Part shown: one piece after another, positions 11,504 through 20,821 of the stretch
Layout: every line of letters begins with the position of its first letter
Position numbering within the stretch: the stretch's first letter is position 1
Source: Corella eumyota
Taxonomy: Eukaryota; Chordata; Ascidiacea; Phlebobranchia; Corellidae
Direction: 5' to 3'
Assembly (NCBI GenBank): GCA_963082875.1
Contig: OY720102.1
Location: 12,498,990-12,562,989, forward strand
DNA length: 64,000 nucleotides
Translations under genes and position numbers: made by a program
The notes under the pieces: model-generated
The model's input: only the letters and a program-made list of their open reading frames with translations
What the model was told of the DNA's origin: nothing
Database searches by the model: none

Positions 11504-13464
11504 ATGCCAACATGAAAGTTTAATGGATTAAGTGTGACGTCATAGATTGTAGTAGTCTCATGTCAGTCGTACAAGGTTGTCATGTGGTTTTGCATATGGC
11601 CAGTGTCATCGATTACAAGGAATTAGTTCCTTGCCAAAAATTATGGAAAATAAATGTTGGAGGTAGGCATTGTGATGTCATAAATTACGTCGTTGCTATA
11701 TTAGAATTCGACAACATAGTTTATTTATTCTAAAACTTAAATGGTGCAGATTACGACAGCCTATTTTTTAATATATTATGACGTCATATAGGAACAATGA
11801 ACGTGCTGGAGGCTTGTTGTGCAACAATGTCGGTTATTGTCTCTACTCGAGCTCAATCGAGGCTTTCGGACCAAATTGAACCATGGAACCACTAGTGGGT
11901 GCTAGTAAAGACACTATTTACTGTTACTCTTCTGTGACGTCATACAGAAGTACAAAGAAACCGCGAAGGAGCTTGTGCTGGAGTGGAACGAAAAAAAAGA
12001 TAAAAAATGGAAACATTTTAGGTAAAGTCACATTATTTTTTTTTTATGTCTTTATCCTCGATGCGGGAAAGTCGAACAAGTGTCCCAAACATAGAGTAAC
12101 AATAGTTAGTTCAACCCAGTCTCAAGTTGCCTGTGGTAGTTTGAGATATTATAAATAATAATTGTCCGATAATTATGCTGCTGATTAAGTGCTGGCTCAA
12201 CAGAAATTTATATTGTTTATAACACCTTACTCAAGGGCGCTACAGCATGAGAGTAAGGGGGATTGAATCCACGACCTTATGGTGGTGTACCAAGTGTTCT
12301 TACTACTACACCACGCTGTCGGTCTGTTCGGCATATAATTGTCTGCTTTTGTTCTTTTTATTATTGACAGCATAATATTTTGTAGAAACTGGTCACATGT
12401 GCACTTAGAGGTTCTGGTATTTATGGCGAAGATGACAACTTTACCAAATCGATTCTTTTGCGCCATCTTGCGACTAAAGTGATCAAGTCTCTTATTCCAC
12501 CAGAGGTGCTACAAACTCGAATGTACGTTGAAAACGTGACTTGGTGTCACATGATCGCAGCCACAAAAATGCAGGTAAACAAAACTTAGATGTTCACTGC
12601 TTTAATATTGGGTTAGTGTGCAAAAGGTTTCCGGTTCGAGCACCACCACAGCCGTATATAGCTCCGGTTGTAACTAATATGTCTCTGCATGATCTTACTG
12701 AAAGATTAGGTTTTAAGTTTAGTGAAAAATATTGGTTTATATTTTGGTTATGTTAAAAAATTCTAAGAAATTAACTTGTACTCTGACTATAACTTATATT
12801 GTACAGGAGTCCCTTCTTGGTTGGGGGGAACACCTACTTTCTGTATGACAAAACACAGAATTATCCTCGCTGAGATTGAACTTGAAATTCTACAAGCATA
12901 TGGGTTTTACCATCCACAAGAGGGAGTCAGTGTTGCCGTTTTGGTTGTTTATTCTCATTTCAACGTTGGTTGTTTGGTGTTGTCAGGTGCTGGGTTGGTT
13001 TGGGATCAAAAAAGAGGTAATTATTTAGTTTATTGAGTAGTTTTTAACTGGGTTACTGTCATAAAGGTTTTACTTAAAACATATCCGCAAAAACACCATT
13101 TTACCAAAAACATCGACCTAATTTTTGGTTAAATGTCGTGGTCTAAAACTTATCCCTTTGAAATAAACCTCATACCTATTTGGATAATACTTTGGTAACG
13201 AGGGTCAGAATGTTAAGTTACTGCAATTGTTTATTTCATGTATAATACTTTTAATGACAACTATTTCATGATTTTTAGCCCAATATTACACCAAACATGG
13301 CCAAGTTGTCCTGCACAAGATTCACCGTCTCCAATCAAAAGTTTGTGGAACATTTTGGCTACAAACCAAAGTATAGTTGGCCTGAATCGTTGAATACAAT
13401 GAAGGAATATGTAAACAAGATTGTAAATGAAGTAGAAAATAATAATTTGAAAAAAATAGATTAA
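11504..13464 (+). pseudogene. HSD-like copy 3 (3-beta-HSD family), disrupted
   Basis: Exons at 11504-11662, 11792-12021, 12386-12574, 12807-13016 and 13279-13464. It shares with copies 2, 4 and 5 the TAA in exon 1, the TGA after FGPN and the frame break in the STKK stretch, plus its own single-base change in exon 2 (gcaacaatg for gcaaacaatg). In exon 4 an indel shifts the frame into the alternative reading seen at 12776-13036. The last exon remains intact (PKYSWPESLNTMKEYVNK). The common lesions show that the founder was already broken when it was amplified. Confidence 0.75.
12055..12335 (-). repeat. tRNA-derived SINE, minus strand, inside HSD copy 3
   Basis: Same element, orientation and position as the SINE at 8907-9185, in the intron between HSD exons 2 and 3. 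Shared by descent. Confidence 0.7.
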
Positions 13465-13605
13465 AAAAAAGAAAATGTTTTATTGATAAAATTAAGTTTT
13501 TTTTGATCATTCTGAGAAATATTTAATTTGTACGTTTATACAACACAAATATTTTGCTTTAGAATTCTGTATGTGACATTTTAATAAATTAACAATTATG
13601 TTTAG

Positions 13606-13733
13606 ACCTTGTATAGTATAGCTGACAAAGTGAAGAACTTTGCTGTTGTTTACTTGGTTGACATTACTGAGGTGCCAGACTTCAACAAAATGTACGAATT
13701 ATACGACCCCTGCACAACTATGTTCTTCTACAG
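13606..13733 (+). CDS. Extra TXNL4A exon 2 (fourth copy)
   Basis: A 128-bp exon 2 copy with intact frame and the same acceptor and donor as the others. It is followed not by an exon 3 but by the same SINE-bearing sequence that follows the exon 2 at 4992. So this unit, like the first, is an exon 2-HSD unit without exon 3, whereas the two units between them carry exon 2-exon 3-HSD. Confidence 0.75.
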
Positions 13734-13849
13734 GTTGTTATTTACAGAATTTAATTTTGATGGTTTTGTTTTAGTATTGGGTATATTGTTAGGTATTAGG
13801 ATGACTAACTTCTGGTTTGGTGTTCAATTCCCATTGGTTCTGTGAACCG

Positions 13850-13985
13850 ACAACATGGGTAGTGGTCAAAACACTTGGCTTCCCTACATGAGGTCCTAGG
13901 TTCAATTCATACTGCTCTCACGCTGTAGTAAGGAGCTATAAATGATATAAACTTCTGCTGAACCAACGAAATTTAATCAAAGCAC
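13850..13985 (+). repeat. tRNA-derived SINE, partial
   Basis: Near-identical to the partial SINE at 5228-5376 (same head and gaggtcctaggttcaattc B-box region), with a short internal loss before the gtaaggagctataaa motif. It occupies the same position after exon 2. Confidence 0.6.
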
Positions 13986-14102
13986 ATAAACTTTAATAAT
14001 TTAACTTTATGCAAAGTATTTATATTCGGTATTTTCTATTAAAATTTGTAATTATACTTTTTTTTTGTAAAATATTAGAAATATTTTTGTTTATTTTTTT
14101 AG

Positions 14103-16055
14103 ATGCCAACATGAAAGTTTAATGGATTAAGTGTGATGTCATAGATCATAGTAGTCTCATGTCAGTCGTACAAGGATGTCATGTGGTTTTGCATAAGGCC
14201 AGTGTCATCGATTACAAGGAATTAGTTCCTTGCCAAAAATTATGGAAAATAAATGTTGGAGGTAGGCATTGTGATGTCATAAGTGACGTCGTTGTTATAT
14301 TAGAATTTGACTACATAGTTTATTTATTCTAGAACTTAAATGGTGCAGATTACTACAGCCTATTCTTTAATATATTATGACGTCATATAGGAACAATGAA
14401 CGTGCTGGAGGCTTGTTGTGCAAACAATGTCGGTTATTGTCTCTACACGAGCTCAATCGAGGCTTTCGGACCAAATTGAACCATGGAACCACTAGTGGGT
14501 GCTAGTGAAGACACTATTTACTGTTACTCTTCTGTGACGTCATACAGAAGTACAAAGAAACCGCGAAGGAGCTTGTGCTGGAGTGGAACGAAAAAAAAAG
14601 ATGAAAAATGGAAACATTTTAGGTAAAGTCACATTATTTTTATTTTTTTTTTATGTTTTTATCCTCGATGCGGGAAAGTCGAACAAGTGTCTCAAACATA
14701 GAGTAACAATAGTTAGTTCAACCCAGTCTCAAGTTGCCTGTGGTAGTTTGAGATATTATAAATAATAATTGTCCGATAATTATGCTGCTGATTAAGTGCT
14801 GGCTCAACAGAAATTTATATTGTTTATAACACCTTAATCAAGGGCGCTACAGCATGAGAGTAAGGGGGATTGAATCCACGACTTTATGGTGGTGTACCAA
14901 GTGTTCTTACTACTACACCACGCTGTCGGTCTACTCGGCATATAATTGTCTGCTTTTGTTCTTTTTATTATTGACAGCATAATATTTTGTAGAAACTGGT
15001 CACATGTGCACTTAGAGGTTCTGGTATTTATTGCAAGAATGACAACGTCACCAAATCGATTCTTTTGCACCATCTTGCGACTAAAGTGATCAAGTCTCCG
15101 ATTCCACCAGAGGCGCTACAAACTCGAATGTACGTTGGTAACGTGGCTTGGTGTCACGTGATCGCGGCCACGAAAATGCAGGTAAACAAAATTAAGTTGT
15201 TCACTGCTTTAATATTGGGTTGGTGTGCAAAAGGGTCTGGTTTGAGCACCACCACAGCTGTATATAAGTTCGGTTGTAACTAATATGTCTCTGTATGTTC
15301 TTACTGAAAGATTAGGTTTTAAGTTTAGTGAAAAATATTGGTTTATATTTTGGGTATATGAAAAAGTTCTAAGAAATTAACTTGTACTCTGACTATAACT
15401 TATATTGTACAGGAGTCCCCTTCTTTGGTTGGGGGAAACACCTACTTTCTGTGTGACGAAATCCCAGAATTATCTTACCTGAGATTGAACTTGAAATTCT
15501 ACGAGCATTTGGGTTTCATCATCCACAAGAGGGAGCCAGTGTTGCCGTTTTGGTTGTTTATTCTCATTTCAACGTTGGTTGTTTGGTGTTGTCAGGTGCT
15601 GGGTTGGTTTGGGATCAAAAAAGAGGTAAATATTTAGTTTATTGAGTAGTTTTTAGCTGGGTTACTGTCAAAGGTTTTACTTTAAACATATCCGCAAAAA
15701 CATCGACCTAAATTTTGGTTAAATGTCGTGGTCTAAAACTTATCTCTTTGAAATAAATCCCATACCTATTTGGATAATACTTTAGTAATGAGGGTCAGAA
15801 TGTTAAGTTATTGCAAGTGTTAAACATTTATTTTATGTATAATACTTTTAATGATAACTACTTTGTGATTTTAAGCCCAATATTACACCAAACATGGTCA
15901 AGTTGTCCTGCACAAGATTCACCGTCTCCAATCAAAAGTTTGTGGAACATTTTGGCTACAAACCAAAATTTAGTTGTCCTGAATCGTTGAATATAATGAA
16001 GGAATATGTGAACAAGATTGTAAATGAAATAGAAAATAATAACTTGAAAAAATAG
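14103..16055 (+). pseudogene. HSD-like copy 4 (3-beta-HSD family), disrupted early, C-terminal half well preserved
   Basis: Exons at 14103-14261, 14391-14622, 14993-15181, 15413-15625 and 15876-16055. The exon 1 TAA, the TGA after FGPN and the frame break in the STKK stretch are shared with copies 2, 3 and 5. Exons 3 and 4 are open: MYVGNVAWCHVIAATKMQ, then VGGNTYFLCDEIPELSY and a hydrophobic run LPFWLFILISTLVVWCCQVL, the membrane segment expected of 3-beta-HSDs. The last exon ends two codons early relative to copies 1-3. The acceptor of the last exon is ttaag instead of ttcag. Confidence 0.75.
14665..14940 (-). repeat. tRNA-derived SINE, minus strand, inside HSD copy 4
   Basis: Same insertion as at 8907 and 12055, in the intron between HSD exons 2 and 3. 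Confidence 0.7.
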
Positions 16056-16125
16056 ATTAATTTATTTATATGTGATTCAATTTTGTTGAAATGTTTGTAT
16101 TAGAATTTTTGTTGTGAATTAAAAC

Positions 16126-16664
16126 CATAGGTGGGCACAGTTAATCGAAAAAGCAACTTCGTTAAATGGTTATTCGATACACAATACAGTAACTTCGCTA
16201 ACGTTTTTTCGTTAAATTAAACCAAATGTAACGGAAGTTATCATTGAACGTTAACGTTAAAATTTAATTAAAACAACAAAGAAATTACCTTTTTTATAAA
16301 AAAAATGTTTTTTTTTCTTAATCGATGTTTTAACTAGACGAAAATGGTTGAGAAGAAGTTTTTAAAACTGGCACAGGTCTAATGCCCAAATAACAGTAAC
16401 CGGATAGTAATTACTTACATCGTTTAAAAATTGCAACGTTTAAACCCGATAAACGGCGATATTAAACATATATATTCCTTATATTACCATGGATTTACTT
16501 GTAAAATATTGAGTTAACGGGCTTAATTTAACGGAAGTACAATTTAACGAAAGTTAACAGGTCCGATAACGATTTTTAAAATTAACTTAAAAGTTAACTT
16601 ATAACAAAAAATTCAACTTCGTTATTTAACGTTTAACGCATTAACGATTTGGTGCCCACCTTTG
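16126..16664. mobile_element. hAT-type MITE with 8-bp target duplication
   Basis: A 539-bp non-coding element with terminal inverted repeats CATAGGTGGGCAC at the left and the reverse complement of CAAAGGTGGGCAC at the right. It is flanked by the direct repeat ATTAAAAC at 16118-16125 and 16665-16672. The 8-bp duplication and CA-GGTGGGCA ends are typical of hAT elements. It is rich in GTTAACG/CGTTAAC words. The paralogous position in array B (22852-22859) has a single ATTAAAAT and no insert, which confirms the boundaries. A degraded relative lies at 31013-31468. Confidence 0.85.
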
Positions 16665-16734
16665 ATTAAAACAAAGACAACGTGCAATAAACTTGAAGTT
16701 TTTAGTCGAGGATAAATTATAAAATATGTTTGCC

Positions 16735-16830
16735 AGTTATGACGTTGGTCGTAAAAACGTCATCCACTCTCTGTATATAAACAATAATTCACGTGCCGCG
16801 TTATTTAAAGTTGGAGGTTTTGGCTCGAGG
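16735..16830 (+). promoter_or_regulatory. Possible TATA promoter (copy 1)
   Basis: tatataaa at 16774-16781 is preceded by two TGACG/ACGTCA half-sites and followed by cacgtgccgcg. The same arrangement recurs at 22930-23010 with a fuller TGACGTCG site. It could be a promoter directing transcription to the right, but no exon is recognisable immediately downstream of this copy, where the foldback element begins. Confidence 0.35.
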
Positions 16831-16833
16831 TGA

Positions 16834-18521
16834 CCAGACACTTCGGCCAAAATTTTTTTTTCAAAACAGCGGGGATTTTGCATTCTAATTACCGCGAGTA
16901 ATTTTATTTTCGCGTAGTTATATACAGTTTTTTAGACAGTATTTGAAACAAAATAAGCAGTTATGTAATATTTTTTTAAAATAATAATTTGCAAGAACAT
17001 GTTATCTTTCTTTTAGCGTGTCAATTTTTTAATTTTACAAACTAAAACCTATAAAAAACTAATTTTGAAAGCGCGCGCTTTTAGGTGACACAAGACGATG
17101 CATTATGATATCACGTATTGTGCGAAATGCGGGCCGTCTTTCTAAACAATATTTGAAGAAAATAGATCATTTATTAATCATTTTTTACACTGAGGAATGT
17201 ACATAAATATGTTATTAGTTATTGCCCGTGTTAATGTATATAAAATTATATACTAAAACACAAAGAATAAAACGTTTAAAGAGTTACCAGAAGATTTGTC
17301 CTGCAAAAAAAACGGCGGGAATCGGCGACAAAATTCCCGTCTATAAAGTCAACGTAAGACCATCTTTTACCGATATTCAAAATAAAATTTTGCATAAAGT
17401 ACAATATATATAAAAGTTTTTATAGTTGTTACCTTAATGACATATGTTACCTTAATGACATACGAATTAAAAACGGGTGCTTTTGGCCTGCAAAATTTTA
17501 CAACTAATCGCTTTCGGCCTGCGAAATTTTTCATTATACTGCGGGAAGCCTGCAGCGTTAAGCCCGTGTATACCTTTAACGCAAGAACATATTTTACCGA
17601 TATTTTAAATGAAATTTGGTAAAAGAAACAAAAATTAAAAAAAAAAAAAATATTCTAAAAACTAACATATGTCATTAAGGTAACAACTAATAAAAACTTT
17701 TACATATACTGTACTTTATGCAAAATTTTATTTTAAATATCGGTAAAAGATGGTCTTACGTTGAGTTTATACACGAAAATTTTATCGCCGACTCCCCGCC
17801 GTTTTTTTTTTGCAGGACAAATCTTCTGGCAACTCTTTAAACGTTTTATTCTTTGTGTTTTAGTATATAATTTTATATACATTAACACGGGCAATAACTA
17901 ATAACATATTTATGCACATTCCTCAGTGTAAAAAATGATTAATTAATGATCTATTTTCTTCAAATATCGTTTAGAAAGACGGCCCCTATTTCGCAAAATA
18001 CGTGATATCATAATGCATCGTCTTGTGTCACCTAAAAGCGCGCGCTTTCAAAATTGTTTTTTTATAAGTTTTAGTTTGTAAAATTAAAAAATTGACACGG
18101 AAAAAGAAAGATAACTTATTTATGCATAATCCTCAGTGTAAAAAATAAAAAATTAATGCTCTATTTTCTTCAAATATTGTTTAGAAAGGCGGCACTATTT
18201 GGCAAAATACGAGATATCATTATGCATTGTCCTCCGTCACCTGAAAGCGCGCGCTTTCAAAATTAGTTTTTTATAGGTTTTAGTTTGTAAAATTAAAAAA
18301 TTGACACACCGAAAGAAAGATAACATGTTCTTGCATATTATTATTAAAAAAAAATATTAATTTACTGCTTATTTTGTTTCAAATACTGTCTAAAAAACTG
18401 TATATATCTACGCGAAAATAAAATTTCTCGCGGTAATTAAAATGCAAAATCCCCGCTGTTTTGAAAAAAAAATTTTGGCCGATGTGTCTTGGCCGAAGTG
18501 TCCGGGGGCCGAAGTGTCTGG
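16834..18521. mobile_element. Foldback (large inverted repeat) element at the array junction
   Basis: Two long arms in inverted orientation: left about 16834-17447 and right about 17664-18521. They pair over most of their length (for example GCGCGCGCTTTTAGGTGACA and its reverse complement near 18035). The ends read CCAGACACTTCGGCC at the left and GGCCGAAGTGTCTGG at the right. The right arm holds a duplication of about 185 bp (17940-18065 repeated at 18118-18250) and extra GGCCGAAGTGTC copies at its end. No transposase is encoded. Short open frames inside (17222-17413, 17437-17622) lack any protein character. No target duplication is visible. The left flank matches the end of array A and the right flank the start of array B. 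Confidence 0.8.
17475..17570. repeat. Three degenerate 31-bp monomers in the foldback spacer
   Basis: The core GGCCTGC appears at 17485, again at 17516 and as AGCCTGC at 17547, spaced exactly 31 bp apart. The first unit starts TGCTTTTGGCCTGCAA, identical over 16 bases to the satellite monomer in the NLR intron at 24401-27912. Confidence 0.65.
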
Positions 18522-18526
18522 CATTC

Positions 18527-19260
18527 GTGCAAATAATATTTTTATGAAATTTTGAATCTTTTCTATTATTTGGACCCAGGATATTATTGGACTTGCAACC
18601 ACTGTTGTATGTTAACCTGAGTCTTATGTAGCTATTGTAGATGTGTTCAAAGTGCTTGTATGTTATGCAAATACTAATTCTTCACCGCTTGCCAAACATT
18701 TTGTAGAAGCGATTAAAATTTCTAGTTATTCAGCAATATTGTGTTTTATTTGTAACGATGCTTATAAGATCATGTTTTAATATCCAGTAATGTTAAATAT
18801 TTCTTTAAAGTACTTTACTGGAACAATTGCAATCTTAACAATTCTTTCTTTCCCACAAAAAGACTTAAGCCCATACTTGAACAAATAACTTTTCAGTAAA
18901 TTTAAGAAAAGTTGCCCATAAACAATTTGTTTCTTAGTAAGTGTATAGGGTCATCTTTAAAAAAAAATTTACTGTTTTCTTAACAATCCTATAAATTACC
19001 TTTACAAGCCTACAGCTACACACTTATTTTTTATAATTAAATATTTATCTCAAAAAATTTTTGAGGATAAACATTTACGCAACAACAGATGTTTTAACAA
19101 AAAAAGTAAACACAAAACAGCGTAAACTTTTGCTCGTACAAATTTTTCGATTTTTAGTTTTGCGAAAATTTTACGAAATTGCACAAAATATTAAAACCAG
19201 TTCAAAAAGTTGTATTTAAATTATATATTTGGTAGTGGTTGGTGTAGTTGAAAGGTAACC
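18527..19260. other. Upstream region of array B, paralogous to 3225-4420
   Basis: Non-coding sequence collinear with the region upstream of the first TXNL4A exon 1 (shared gcaaataatattt start and ggtagtggttggtgtagttg just before the ATG). It lacks about 450 bp found in the first copy. Nothing else is recognised. Confidence 0.6.
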
Positions 19261-20631
19261 ATGTCGTACATGCTTCCCCATCTTACAAACGGCTGGCAAG
19301 TCGATCAATCGATCTTAAACGAGCAAGAAAAAGTTGTCGTGATTCGGTTCGGTCACGATTGGGACCCGGCCTGCATGAAAATGGACGAGGTATTTAATGA
19401 TTTTAAATATAAATAAGTTCAATAATGTTTAAGTTTTGTTACGGCGTTGAATAACTAGGCATAAGTTTAATATTTTTTGCTGAAAAAGTGGATTTGTGTT
19501 ATTTTCTTAAACTTTTTAAAAATATATTTTTTACGTTTAAAGAAAGTTTAATTAAAATTAAAATATTAAAGAAAATTAAGTTTCTATAGAATAATATGCT
19601 GTGTAGTGTTAAGGTGTCATAATTTTAAAACAATAAATTTAAAAAAACAAAATGTTTTATTAATAAAATTAAGTTTTTTTTGATCATTCTGCGAAATATT
19701 TAATTTTGACGTTTATACAACACAAAAATAGCTTTAGAATTTTGTATGTGACATTTTAATAAATCAACAATTTTTAATGTTTAGACCTTGTATAGTAGAG
19801 CTGACAAATTGAAGAACTTTGCTGTTGTTTACTTGGTTGACATTACTGAGGTGCCAGACTTCAACAAAATGTACGAATTATACGACCCCTGCACAACTAT
19901 GTTCTTCTACAGGTTGTTATTTACATTAAGAATGTAATTTTGTCGGCACAATAATTAAGTATTAGAAAGACTAACCCGCAGTTTGCGGTTTGATTCTTAT
20001 TGGTTCAGTGAGCTAGCAGTTAGGTGTAGTGGTCAGAACACTTGGCTACACTACATAAGGTTCTGGGTTCAATCCCAACTGCTCGTATGTTGTTGCGCCC
20101 TTAAGTAAGGCGCTATAAACTCCTGCTGAGCCAGCACTTAATTAGCAGCATAATTATCAGGCAATTATAATCTATAATATCTCAAACTGCCACAGGCAAC
20201 TCGAGACTAGGTCGAAGTAACTGATGTTACTCTATGTTTAAGTCGTGCTTTAGACTTTCCCACATCGAGGATAAAGATATATACAAAAAAAAAATATCCC
20301 GAACTACCAAAGGCAACTAAAGACTGGGTCGGGGTAACTGATGTTGCTCATAGTTTAGGTCATGAAGTCAATCTTCCCATATCAAGAACGAATAAATACA
20401 TGAAAGTTTAACAAATCAAATATTAAAATTAGGTTTAAAATATTTACAAATTATTAACTGAATAAAATTGTTTTCAGGAACAAGCACATAATGATCGATC
20501 TTGGGACGGGAAACAACAACAAGATTAACTGGCCGATGGAGGATAAACAAAAGATGATCGACATTCTAGAGACAATATTTAGGGGGGCAAGAAAGGGGAC
20601 AGGGTTGGTGGTTTCCCCAAAGGATTACTAA
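19261..20631 (+). CDS. TXNL4A: TXNL4A/DIM1-like U5 snRNP protein, array B (compact copy)
   Basis: Three exons: 19261-19389 (MSYMLPHLTNGWQVDQSILN ... MKMDE), 19785-19912 (LYSRADKLKNFAVVYLVDIT ... MFFYR) and 20478-20631 (NKHIMIDLGTGNNNKINWPM ... GLVVSPKDY-stop). Phases 0 and 2 match and 136 residues result. The N-terminus MLPHL agrees better with the family than array A's MLSHF, and RGARKG in exon 3 agrees better than RRARKG. However, exon 2 has SRADKLK where the family and the other copies have SIADKVK. Residues after KDY (about six in the vertebrate protein) are missing. A SINE occupies intron 2. This is the simplest candidate for the expressed gene, although one charged substitution sits in a normally buried helix. 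Confidence 0.85.
20010..20405 (+). repeat. tRNA-derived SINE with duplicated tail
   Basis: Same element as at 7541 and 10702, in the intron between TXNL4A exons 2 and 3 of array B. Confidence 0.7.
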
Positions 20632-20821
20632 ACAAAATATCAATTTAACGAGTAGGAATATTCTAAAATTTATTGGTTTGTTGTCAGTTTAAAAAAATGA
20701 AGTTTATTTAAAACACAAAATTTCAATAATTTAATTTTATGCGTGGTATTAAGTATTTATATTCGATATTTTTTATAAAATTTTAATTTTTTTTAAATTT
20801 CTATTTGATTTATTTTTTTAG

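Noticed and set aside
12776-13036. Alternative reading of HSD exon 4 (YHPQEGVSVAVLVVYSHF) as the true frame
   Set aside because: The other frame gives SYLRLNLKFYEHLGF followed by a membrane segment, which fits the 3-beta-HSD family and is open in copy 4, so this one is a frame-shifted reading.
17222-17622. Two open frames inside the foldback element
   Set aside because: They lie in the inverted arm and spacer, have low-complexity basic composition, and the paired arm does not conserve them.
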